Part shown: one piece after another, positions 45,339 through 55,498 of the stretch | Layout of the letters: the number at the start of each line of letters is the position of its first letter | Numbering within the stretch: the first letter of the stretch is position 1 | From: Phialophora verrucosa | Lineage: Eukaryota; Ascomycota; Eurotiomycetes; Chaetothyriales; Herpotrichiellaceae | NCBI GenBank assembly: GCA_002099365.1 | Contig: MSED01000015.1 | Span: 124,001-188,000 of the forward strand | DNA length: 64,000 bases | Direction: 5' to 3' | Notes under the pieces: generated by a model | What the model saw: the letters and a program-made list of their open reading frames with translations, nothing else | What the model was told of the DNA's origin: nothing | The model's database searches: none | Position numbers and translations under genes: made by a program

Positions 45339-47441
45339 CTACAACATGTGTACAGAAGGCACCGTAAGGTAGCTCTCGTACTCTCCACCATAATGCAAAG
45401 TATGTGTACCTCTGTTGGCCGCCTGGAAACCGCCCCTCAGGGGTACAAATTCTGCCAGCGTCATTTGATGGCCAGCGACCCGAAATACTAGCTTTTCCCC
45501 GGCCTCAAAATGGATTGCCGCCGCCCAGATTCCAATTTCCATTCTCACCACTGTTCCAGGCGAAACCTTGTCCTCACGTGTGTGGTCGTGAGCCACCCAG
45601 TGCGGTTTTGATAGCTTTGGGTCTATGGCGCGATGACTAGCGCGAAGGATACCGGAAGGTCCGATATATTTAAGTGTATTTAGATCCTCGACCTCGGCAT
45701 CAGTGGTGACTCCAAGTTCTTTTAGAGGAATGTTGACGTTGCGTAGGACCTTGCCGTCCTTATCGGCTTTACGAATGATGACGAAGATATCCATATCATC
45801 GTGGTCCGGAGAAGATGTGAAGAGGATCGCTTTCGAGGGGCCAATCAAGGTGAACGGCTCAGTGAATGTGTACACAAATTCGACGAATTCCGGATCATTA
45901 TCAATCTGCTCAGCTAGCACATCAGATCGGTAGGAAACTTCGCCGGCAGATACAGAGTCTTTCGCGGGCTGTAGCTGCCCACTGTGTGAGAGCCATAACG
46001 TCTCGTTGTGAGTCTCGGAAATCGGCCAGTTTGAAAAAGAGTAGTATCCGGTAGGAGGCTAGGCGGGAAGAAGATCTCGCGTCAATCATGAATTCAACTT
46101 CTTATCAGATGACTCATACCTGGTTATATCGGATAGCCGCGACCCTTACTCTCGCGGTGCTCTCCCACTCATTCTGGATGTCTTTAGTGTAAAAATCTAA
46201 AAATCGCTTGAAATCTTCGATAGATGTCGGCTGGTAGAGATCGTGCCATTCTTGGGTAGGATGGAAGCGGAGCCTAAGAAAAGGTAAGTCCCTGGTTAGT
46301 CATACCTCTTGACATTACCTATTCCTAGGGAGAGCATACCATTTTTTATCATGTGTAATGTCTTCAAAACATCGGAGTGATCCCACCGTATGTAAGCCGG
46401 TAGACATACTTGCAAGGACATAGGTTGGGATATCAATCAGATCGGGTCTGGCGCGCTTATCCTCCCAATAGGCGTTCATGAAGGGATATCTGTCCAACAT
46501 GCCGACCGCATCTTCTTCTAGATTTTCACCTGTCATCCGATAGAGCAATGTTTAGCTGTGTGGCTCTGTCGTCAGAACCGCCCACGAGAGGATGTACTAA
46601 CCATAGACTGCTCTATCTCTCCACCAGGACCAAAAAGGTAGGTAAGGTATACCGCCACGACACAGTGATTCGCGATAGATATCCGAACATCCTTCTAGGG
46701 GTAGTATGCAAGTCAGGTGCGGCGGCTTTTCGGCCGCGATAAACCATTGTGCCATGGCAAGCCACGAATTTCCCATTAGAGCAACGCGTCCAGTGCACCA
46801 AGGAAGCGTTGCAAGGTACTCTATGGCATCATGCCCATCTCTGCCCTCGGCGGTCCCGTTCCACCTGAACTCACGGAAATTAGCGAGGGTTGTTTTCGAA
46901 CGCCCAGCGGAGATGAAGTCCTACCTCAGATTTCCTTGAGATTTAAAGATCCCTCTGGCATCAACGTTGATTACCGCATACCCATGCGACGTCCACTCGG
47001 CCGGATCGGGGCCTTCAAAGTCCTCAAAACCGGACGTCATGCGTGAAGGGATGCCGACACGGCCAGGGACGATGTCTAGGCTAACGGGACCTGTTAGGTG
47101 TCAGTTGAGGCGAGGTGAAACGCAGCAGGGGCTGTGTCACCAGTTCCACTTTTGCCGTAAGGGCTCCAGGCGACAATCGCTGGGACCCTGGTTGCCTCGG
47201 CAGGGCGGAAGACGTCGGCACGAAGAATGACACCATCTCTCATGGGAATCTCAATATCTCGCTCCCAAATGGTGGCGGCCGGGAAGGCACGACGCCCCTC
47301 GTCTTTCCTAAACCCTTGAGGCAAGGTAGTCATCGAAGGATTGAAACCGTTGTAATTGGCCATAGGGTCATCGATGCGCGAGATCTCCTTCTGAAGGACC
47401 TTGATCCCGCAGACCTCGAATTCTTCGCCAATAGCCGCCAT
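45339..47441 (-). CDS. CocE/NonD-type alpha/beta hydrolase (X-Pro dipeptidyl-peptidase S15 family)
   Basis: Six exons inferred. The N-terminal part reads IPMRDGVILRADVFRP and AIVAWSPYGKSGTGP, typical of CocE/NonD acylesterases (PF02129). The nucleophile elbow is ALMGNSWLAMAQW (GxSxx with Ser). The acid region NVDARG and the block PPLEGCSDIYRE also fit. The last two exons (about 45339-46070) form the jelly-roll C-terminal domain (PF08530): TGYYSFSNWP through VRMEIGIWAAAIHFEAGEKLVFRVAGH. Introns include 47091-47140 (50 nt) and one near 46550-46630. Bacterial CocE hydrolyses the benzoyl ester of cocaine; fungal homologues are uncharacterised. In this cluster it may release an aromatic acid or alcohol from an ester or amide. 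No secretion signal is visible. Confidence 0.9.
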
Positions 47442-48780
47442 TTCTGCTGTCGTATGAGAAGGCTACAGACTCCCCCTTGATGGTCCCTGGAGGACTTTTC
47501 ACACCTCGAGTCATAGGTGGGTGCCGATAGTTTTATACGCCGGGGACTTTCCCTGATGTTCTCCGCTTGCGGGCTCCCCGGAAGATTGATTGGATTGGAA
47601 TCTCCGCGTGGGCGGGAGCCAGATTGCAGAATAACCATTAAGGCGGTTACCATCACCAACGTCTATGCCCCATAAACCTGCGGGTCTGGGGAGGCCTTCT
47701 CGTTGTCCTGGTTACACTTTACACGTTTGTCTCTTTAGACTCATCTGCGACAAAGGTTCAGTCACATACACTGATAAGGCGATTGTATGTCATGTGTGAC
47801 GGGACAAAAGTGAATGAAGTCGAAGTACCCGTTGCGCGTTCACTGGGTGTCACTACGCCGGTAAGTCGATTACTTCATCTAGATCGAACAGGCCTCTTAG
47901 GTGCCTCACATCGAAAGGTTTCTAAATGGAGCAGTGAAATGACAATAGTCTTGTAATTTTGTAAATACCTCAACAGTCTAGAGTACTGAATTGGTTAATC
48001 GAAAGGCAACCTGCTCTAGGCACCAACGCGGCCGGAGGGGTGCCCTTGGGGGCACTCCTAGCAACAATACCAGAGAGAGGGCCCGGGACTTGGGCCTTCC
48101 GAATATATGGGGACACCAAAACTAGGAACCCGGGGGCCAAGTTATGGGATCTTTTACAGACTCAGGCTGACCTCACTAATACTAAGTCAATATATACGGA
48201 GTTTCATGTCTTATCGATGAGATCAGCACCTAATCGCTCCCAACGAAAATTTCTCCGAGCGGGGTAGGATTCAGCGGCTCATATACGCGTAGCTTGTGGT
48301 GGCAACCAGGGCCTGCTTATGTATTATACTGCATCTCCAGCCTTGCACCAATAGTAGTTGCCCTACGAGTTCACCTTCGCCGGTGAAACGGTGGTTGCGC
48401 ACATCATTTAAACACCAGCGTCTCATGTGGCTGATGTACCCACAGCGTTCGCAGGCTAAGCGGCGCATTTTGCCCTCTCTAACACCCGTCTGAAACAGAT
48501 GCCTAGCCGAGAAACAAGTATAGCCGATCGCAAGGGGCCAGATTAGGCCCCCAGTGTATTTGCTTAGGGTATGCTCAGCCGAGGCCCAAAGGGGACCCTG
48601 AGCCCGAACTGGCGTCTGCAAATGGGCAATGGGCATTAGGCAGCGCTCCCCGTGGCTCCCCCGTACTCAGGCGTGGCTCCCCCGACGCTCTCCCGTACTC
48701 GACCGGGCCTCCTCGATACTCCGTCACGTGCCGGATTAAAGCGGCCGCGCTCCGTTTCCTAAATAAAAATAGTAAGGGAT
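47442..48780. other. Promoter of the hydrolase, then degenerate sequence
   Basis: The first few hundred bases include a CGG-N5-CCG palindrome at 47570-47580. From about 48000 the sequence becomes a mixture of GC-rich words and decayed text, with near-repeats of CGTGGCTCCCCC at 48651-48690. A minus frame at 48271-48636 contains CERCGYISHMRRWC, too little to name. Confidence 0.45.
47570..47580. promoter_or_regulatory. CGG-N5-CCG site upstream of the hydrolase
   Basis: CGGGCTCCCCG, about 130 bp upstream of the hydrolase start codon; fourth promoter of the cluster with this architecture. Confidence 0.45.
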
Positions 48781-50450
48781 AAAGCACAGTTCGGGCATAT
48801 AAAATTAATATATATATATCGTGGCTGTTAAAGTAGAGACCTATATAGACCGTATTTACTACTATATAAAGCAGAAGATAGATAACGAGAATAATTTCGT
48901 GTTCGCTAATTATCGCCTAGGGTAGAATACGCGCTAAAGTAGCTATAAGATACTTAATATAATAGAGAGTTAGAGATATATAATATTAAAAAATCTAGCG
49001 TAAGATATAAATAGCTTACTAAGTAACTATTACGAAAATTACGCTAAAGCTATACTATTAGGGGATACTAAAATAAAGTTTTATAAAGTAAAGTGTTTAT
49101 AGACTAAGGAGATCTTATTAGGCGAGCTTCCTCTTAATATATAAGAATATCTAAAATTATAGGATTTAGCCGGTACTATAGAAGATATATATAAAAGATA
49201 TAGGTGCCTAGGAGATCTCGATATTACGCTTAAGATATAGTTCTATTAAGCCTAGGCCTTAGATTAGCTCCTAGGAATTCCTATTATAAGTCCTAGGTAT
49301 CTATTATAATAGGGATAATAAAGGTCTTAGTGCTAATTAGCTGCACGTACCTATATAATATATAGATTAATAACCGTACTATCTAATTAGCTGTATCCTT
49401 AGCGCGAGGCTATTTACCTTCGCTATATATATTATAGATAACGTAGTTATATATATTTAATATATATATATACTATAGATAATAAAAATATATAACACCT
49501 TTCGGGAAGCTATTTATTACTATATAGAGTGCCCGGGACGGTAGAGGCAGTACCTACCGCTGTATAATCCTTTACCTATAGGTAATAAAGCTTAACCCTA
49601 GTTTACTATAAGCTTATACTTAAAAATTAACTCTTATATAATAGTTTACCGTAAAGAAAAATCTTAATAACTAATAAAAATATAAATAGGAGGTAAGAAT
49701 TAATTAGAATATATATTTTTTATATTTATTTTTATTAAATACTTAACTAGATAAGAAATATAGAAATAAATATTTATCCTCTAAGCTTTAGTAAAGATCT
49801 AAAGAGTTAAAGCCTACTTAAGGCTAAAGTTTATATAATAAAAATTAAGGAATATATAAACTACTTAAAAAGTTAATATACTTTTAATATATAAACTTAA
49901 AGTTAAAAGAAGTAAAATAGTTAAACTTCTTATAAATATTTTAATAAAATCTAGAAGAAGGGTATTATTATAAGTAAAGAGGCTAAAGCTATATAAGATT
50001 TAAAAACTTAATTTATTTTTTTTATATTTATTTAATATTAAGTTTAGTACTTAATTTATAAAAGATAAGCTTAATCTCGAAGCTTAAACTAATATCTATA
50101 TAGTTAATAAGCTCCTTAAAGGGTTAAGGGGCTAGTTTAATATACTTAAAAATATTCTAATAGAATAAGGAGTTAGACGCTATTATAATTAGGCGACTTT
50201 ATAAGTTTATTAAGAGGAATATAAGCTATAGTTAAGGAAAAGGCTATTAGTAAAGTCTTTATTAACTATATCGCTATAACCTAAGAAAGAATAAAATAAA
50301 TATAATAATAGGGTAAAGAGACTTAAACTTAAAGGTATAGTTATATACTTAGACGAGATCGTCTTTATAGTCTATTATTTAATTTTTACCCGACGTTTAT
50401 TGTAAGGTATTAGTAAGGTAGAAAGGAGGCTTAAAGCGGCGCTCGAAACC
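48781..50450. repeat. Second RIP-type AT-rich island
   Basis: 1.67 kb extremely rich in TA/AT with no open frames, ending abruptly near 50450 at normal-composition sequence. It is probably one or more decayed retroelements. Plus-strand text around 50040-50300 has gag-like wording (KLLKGLRG-FN) but no diagnostic motif. ATTAGCTGCACGT at 49334-49346 also occurs in the solo LTR at 18441-18800. Confidence 0.7.
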
Positions 50451-51014
50451 GCCCTTTCCGGCGGTCCTTTCACTAACATGTTCACTTTCCCCGAACTTTT
50501 CTCGATCCACTGCTCCATAAACTAGGCAGGAATTTGTTCCCATGCCCTATTCATCCTCGCCTATCGTTCAGGGAGAAGCTTCCAGCACCGACAGAACGAT
50601 CAGACCTATCGTCAAAATTCTATCAGAGAGGCCCATCAGAGCCTTCTCTTAACATGATACTGATCGAAACACAGTCAGATGGAACCGTATCTGTGATGAA
50701 TGTGCCGCGTCTCGATATCGCGAGACGATTGTGGCTTCCTCCGAACTGCGACAACTCAGCCTCCCTTAAGCGAGGACTCTATCCAGTCTACTCAGCAGCT
50801 TCAAAGATCTGTCTAGCTAGCTGTGCGCTGGTCAGGTTATCTTCGTTCGCATACTAACCTGAGGTTGAGACGGTATATAACCATTCAACTCGAGAACACA
50901 GCATCACGAGTTCATCAGTACCTCGCTTGGCTGTCATTCGCCTTGAGCGATCGAGAAGTCCCGTCAATACCGCGAGATACACTCACTATGCCGGATACGC
51001 TACATCGTTCGTAG
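50451..51014. other. Intergenic, promoter side of the rhodopsin-domain gene
   Basis: Normal base composition returns here. Two short plus frames (50534-50857 and 50823-51014) have no recognisable content. Confidence 0.4.
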
Positions 51015-52763
51015 ATGCTCGATGAGCAAGAGTCGTGTATACTGACGAAGGTTGCAGCTCCTCCCTCAGTCATTGCCTCTTGGCCAAGGCCAAACTACGT
51101 CAATCCCCCAACACGAGGACCTGCCCTGGAGCTCATCTGTATCATCTTCAGCGTCCTGGGAGTTGCCGTCGTCTCTGGTCGGATGTATTCGCGCCTGTTC
51201 ATTACTCGAGCTCCCGGATGGGACGATCTCCTGATCATTGTGGGACTTGGGTTCAGCATTGCTATGTCTATCATGGTTGTTATCGCCAACAAGCTATACT
51301 TCAGTGGTCGCCATATCTGGGACGTCCCGCCATCTACCTTCACACCACATCGTCTTAACGTCTGGATCAGTGAGTGGCTCTTTGTCCTTGCGGGAACCGC
51401 GATCAAGACCAGCGTTCTGCTGTTTTACCGAAGATTGAGTGTCAAGTTCAACAGGATATTCCTGGTGGCGACCTGGGTGGGCATTGTATACAACGTTCTG
51501 TACCTACTCGCATTCACCATGACACTCCTTCTAATCTGTCGTCCGGTCGATGCGTATTGGAATAGTTTCAGTCGAAAGTGGGCCGCCACTCACAACTTCC
51601 ACTGCGCAAGAGAGGGAGCATCTATCCCAGCAGCCGTGGGTCTGAGCGTCTTAGGCGATTTTTACAGCACGCTACTGCCGCTTCTGCTGATCTTCGGCCT
51701 GAACCTCCCTCTGAAGCAAAAGCTTGCCCTGTACGGCTTGTTCGCTTTGGGATTTCTGGCATGCGCTCTGGGTGTGGTCAGGGTCGTCCTCCTGAATCGG
51801 CTGTTGAACGAAACGTTTGACTTTACATGGATGCTGTGGGAAATGTGGATCTGGTCAGTTGCAGAACTTTATGTTGGAATATTCGCCGCCAGTGCACCTG
51901 CCCTCAAGCCTTTCTTCCGTCGATTCTTGGTTGAGTCGATTGGCAGCCTTGCAAGATATTCACGACGACGTGGTGATATAGAAGGTACTGTTTCGGACGT
52001 CCAGAAAGAGATAAAGAAAGTCTCAAGCAGCGAGACCACCAAGACCAGAGTGGAAACGGGAGCGATTGGAATAGCGTATGGGGGTAACGAAGCAGACGTG
52101 CGTGAAAGAGGGTTCTGGGAAGACATGGGCCATCAAGGAACCCGCCGATTTGAACTGGGGTCCAGCCGACAGGGCAAGATTGCTCTAGTGCGGGTTCGTG
52201 AGCAGGATGCTACTGCCACATTTGATGACCCTGAAACGGTGCACGGTGAAGATTGGAAGGGCACGAAAGCAGTCAATCAAGCCAAAAATTTGCCCCTGCC
52301 TCTAGCACTGAGCAAGCCTTTGCCGCCGCCGCCGTCGCCGCCGCCACCGTCATCGACTGATGGCAGGAGTCGATGGTCCATACCTTCACAAGCATCGCAG
52401 CAAACAATTCACGTCGCGCTTCAGCTTGATTCCGGCGTCTATAACGCCGACCCAGCGGTGGCGAGCGCCAAAACAGCGAGACTCCGAGGGGGATCTCAAA
52501 CTGTTCAGTCTCAGCACGATCAAATGGCAAGCGATCTGGAGCGAGGAAACCAAGCACCCGAGTCCCAATCGGCCAGGGAGCTTATTGAGTCAATTAGACA
52601 TGGTGTAAACTCGGCGCTGCATGCAACCATCCTGTCAGTCAATCGAGCGGCCACCGTCAAGAGCAACAGTGGCTCGATACACTCGGCGGCAAGGAGGAGC
52701 AGAGCCTTTATTCCGGGGAGAAGGCAATATGTTCACGGCAGGAGAGACGGATATACGATTTGA
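51015..52763 (+). CDS. Fungal rhodopsin-domain integral membrane protein
   Basis: Intronless 582-residue protein. Residues about 35-310 contain seven predicted membrane helices, with GRMYSRLFITRAPGWDDLLI after TM1, CRPVDAYWN near the middle, and AELYVGIFAASAPALKPFFRRF at the end of TM7. This is the signature of the fungal rhodopsin-like domain (PF20684; PTH11-related family), but there is no retinal-binding Lys motif and no N-terminal CFEM domain. Such proteins are thought to be plasma-membrane receptors or sensors; ligand unknown. The remaining 270 residues are a low-complexity cytoplasmic tail with a Pro-rich run (LPPPPSPPPPSS) and Ser/Gln-rich stretches. Confidence 0.88.
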   Translation: MLDEQESCILTKVAAPPSVIASWPRPNYVNPPTRGPALELICIIFSVLGVAVVSGRMYSRLFITRAPGWDDLLIIVGLGFSIAMSIMVVIANKLYFSGRHIWDVPPSTFTPHRLNVWISEWLFVLAGTAIKTSVLLFYRRLSVKFNRIFLVATWVGIVYNVLYLLAFTMTLLLICRPVDAYWNSFSRKWAATHNFHCAREGASIPAAVGLSVLGDFYSTLLPLLLIFGLNLPLKQKLALYGLFALGFLACALGVVRVVLLNRLLNETFDFTWMLWEMWIWSVAELYVGIFAASAPALKPFFRRFLVESIGSLARYSRRRGDIEGTVSDVQKEIKKVSSSETTKTRVETGAIGIAYGGNEADVRERGFWEDMGHQGTRRFELGSSRQGKIALVRVREQDATATFDDPETVHGEDWKGTKAVNQAKNLPLPLALSKPLPPPPSPPPPSSTDGRSRWSIPSQASQQTIHVALQLDSGVYNADPAVASAKTARLRGGSQTVQSQHDQMASDLERGNQAPESQSARELIESIRHGVNSALHATILSVNRAATVKSNSGSIHSAARRSRAFIPGRRQYVHGRRDGYTI

Positions 52764-53439
52764 CGACGACGAGCATGAGCTTGAGTATGACCACGAGCAC
52801 GAGCCGACGCATGCAATGAAAAATGTAACGAAGAAAATGTCGACAACTCACCAAAAAGACAAGGGGTGCGGGGTTAATCAACGATGAACCAAAATGTAAC
52901 TGATGGATGGATGGACGATTCTGGCCTCTTGTTTGCTTGTACCACCACCCAGGCCCTGTAACAAATAGAATGATAAGAATGATTTCAACAGGCTCACATC
53001 TGGCTCGCTGGCAGATGGGCCGAAGTGTCAGGTCCTTTGTCGCCCAGTCGCCCCTCTTGTCGTTCCCCTCACCGTCAAGGCCGGGTGTCAGTCACCGACG
53101 CCCCGACAATCTTCTCCAACCGGAGGCACGACGGTTTGTGGGCTCACGGCGACGGAGTAACTTTTGCCAGGATGGAAGACTGAGGGCTCTTGGACGGCAG
53201 GAATCCCGTATGTTCTGCGATGAAGCAAATCTGCCTTCCTCGCAGGAATTTGCCTCTCATATATCGAAGCCATTCTTGAGTAATAAGTCAAGAGAAAGGG
53301 GTCTGCACAACATACACATACTGAAGCTCGAGCACCGACTAAAGCAACAAAGGCCCAGCATCGTAGCAACAGCAGCAGCGGAATACAAACAAAGTCTCCA
53401 GGCAGAGCAGCAAACTTCTTCGCGTCCCACCCTCTCAAG
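52764..53439. other. Intergenic, nothing identified
   Basis: A 178-codon plus frame at 52907-53443 runs into the next gene out of frame and has no domain; it is more likely leader sequence of the gene at 53440. Confidence 0.45.
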
Positions 53440-54402
53440 ATGAAGATCCTCATCACCGGCGCCGGCGGGTTCATAGGGCAATTCCTTGCCCGAGAGCTGC
53501 TGTCCAACCCAGACAACAAAGTCGTGTTAACAGACATTTTTGACGCGCCGGTCCCCAAGGGGGCCAAGCACCCTGAGAACGCAACGACGGTCAAGGCCGA
53601 CCTCCTGAAGGACCGAAGCGTAGTCACGCCCGACCTCGACGCCGCGTACCTCTTCCACGGGATCATGTCTGCCGGGTCGGAAGCGAATTTCGACCTGGGC
53701 ATGAGCGTCAACCTGGAATCGACGAGGCTGCTGCTGGAGACCATCCGCCGCGTCCGGCCGGGCCTACGGGTCATCTACTCGTCCAGCGGCGCCGTCTACG
53801 GGCGGCCGTTGCCGGCCGTGATCACCGAGGACGTGCTGCCCACGCCCGAGGGGTCGTACGGCGCGGCCAAGTTCATGTGCGAGATCCTCATCAACGACAT
53901 GACGCGCAAGGGCTACATCGACGCCTTCTGCATCCGGTTCCCCACCGTGACCGTCCGGCCGGGCAAGCCCGCGCCCGCGGCGTCGGCCTTTATATCAGGC
54001 ATCATCCGCGAGCCGCTGGCTGGCAAGGAGTGCGTGCTCCCCGTCAAGGACAGGGCGTTCCCTTCGCACGTCACGTCGCCCAAGACCCTGATCCACAACC
54101 TGGTGTACTGTCTCAGCCTGCCCTCGGATGCGCTCCCCTCGCACAAGCGGGTGATCAACGCGCCCGGCCACGTCGTCACCATCCAGGACATGATGGACGC
54201 GCTGGCCAAGGTCGGCGGCGAGGACAAGCTCAAGTACGTCCGGGAGGAGCATGACGAGCCGATCGCCAAGATCCTGTACACCTGGGCGGTCACGTATGAT
54301 AACTCGTTGGCCTACAAGCTGGGGTTTAAGAAGCCCGACAGTTTCGAGCAGTCGGTGAGAGAGTATATCGAGTATATGGAGGAGCAGGAGAAATTGGCAT
54401 AA
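53440..54402 (+). CDS. NAD-dependent epimerase/dehydrogenase, D-erythronate dehydrogenase (DenD)-like
   Basis: Intronless extended SDR of 320 residues. The NAD(P) loop is ITGAGGFIG (residues 5-13), the strand ending VIYSSSGAVYG holds the catalytic Ser/Thr, and SYGAAK supplies Tyr140 and Lys144 (YxxxK). RFPTVTVRPGKPAPAASAF is the substrate-side segment typical of DenD and its neighbours. DenD oxidises D-erythronate at C2 to 2-oxo-tetronate at the start of four-carbon acid sugar breakdown. The codons are distinctly G+C-rich, like those of the aldolase gene 1.1 kb downstream on the same strand and unlike the adjoining genes. The two probably act in one pathway. Confidence 0.88.
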   Translation: MKILITGAGGFIGQFLARELLSNPDNKVVLTDIFDAPVPKGAKHPENATTVKADLLKDRSVVTPDLDAAYLFHGIMSAGSEANFDLGMSVNLESTRLLLETIRRVRPGLRVIYSSSGAVYGRPLPAVITEDVLPTPEGSYGAAKFMCEILINDMTRKGYIDAFCIRFPTVTVRPGKPAPAASAFISGIIREPLAGKECVLPVKDRAFPSHVTSPKTLIHNLVYCLSLPSDALPSHKRVINAPGHVVTIQDMMDALAKVGGEDKLKYVREEHDEPIAKILYTWAVTYDNSLAYKLGFKKPDSFEQSVREYIEYMEEQEKLA

Positions 54403-55498
54403 AGAAGGGGCGGAGGAAAGTTGAGAGACGAGGCTGAGCCGAAAGGGAGTTGTAGCTACGGCAGGGGGGAGGCCGTCACAGCTTGCACAGAACTTCTTTT
54501 TGAAGCATTGTCAATTTGTTTTCTGAACTATTGCCTGGTCCATCCGTAAAAGATTAATCCGAGTATCTCTATCCTGCCTTTTACTCAACATGCCGGTCTG
54601 TCTACAACTACTGGGTAGATACGGAGTAGACAGGGCTGAATCACGGACCAGCCGTCCTATCTCAAGCAGGTACACAGTCAACCGAGGTTTGCCACAGCAT
54701 CGCGCATTCTGCCTATTAACTAGCCCTTGGTTTCGGATTCGGTGTCGGTGTCAAAGCCGACGGTTGCCGGTCAGCTTTTGCCCGCACCGAAACAGACTTC
54801 GGTCACTCAGCGACCGCATGGCAGGGCTGCAGAAGGAGAGAGCAGAAAGCACAAGTACAAGCAGAAGCAGGAGAAGTAGTGCGGCTCTTGCCTGGAGTGC
54901 CACCGCGTACTAGATTTGAAGATTGGACGTGTACATTAGAAGGACAGGTTCAATAGCCGACGATACACATACATAAACAGCGACAGGCACCATCCACCCC
55001 GCCATGCCATGACCACGCATGACGCTTTTTGTCCCCTCATGCGGAGAACAGGCCGACGACATCATTCTTCCCTCATGCATTGGATTGCATGGCTGCTGAG
55101 CTTCGACACGAGCAGACCACCGGGTGTGGGTACTCGTGCTCCTCGTGGCGTGGCGCGAGCTTAGGGCATTTCGCATGCGTACGGCATGTCGCCGACCGAT
55201 CTTTGACTGACGGCATCTGCAATGTTCTGCAATTTGTACGACCAAAGTATTTTGTCGGAAAGCCGCTCCAGGAACAGTGCCGAGAGTCTTGGTTTTCCGT
55301 GATTGTGTTGTTGTTGTTGTTGTTGTTGAGCTTCAAGACTCTTTAGCATTGACTTATTATCTCTCCCCTGTACAGCAATACACTTATACTCGCATTTGTG
55401 AAGGACACAGACTGCCCGACTTGACCGATTGCAAGCCCTCCGTCGTCCCTCCATCCTACTGTGCCTCCTCAAGCGGCACTCTCATAACGCAGATCATC
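54403..55498. other. Intergenic with a GTT microsatellite
   Basis: No gene seen. A GTT repeat (about 55304-55327) lies shortly before the aldolase gene. The upstream half is presumably the dehydrogenase 3' UTR. Confidence 0.5.

Noticed and set aside
52907..53443. Plus-strand 178-codon frame upstream of the DenD-like gene
   Set aside because: Basic, low-complexity text overlapping the real start codon of the next gene; better explained as leader.
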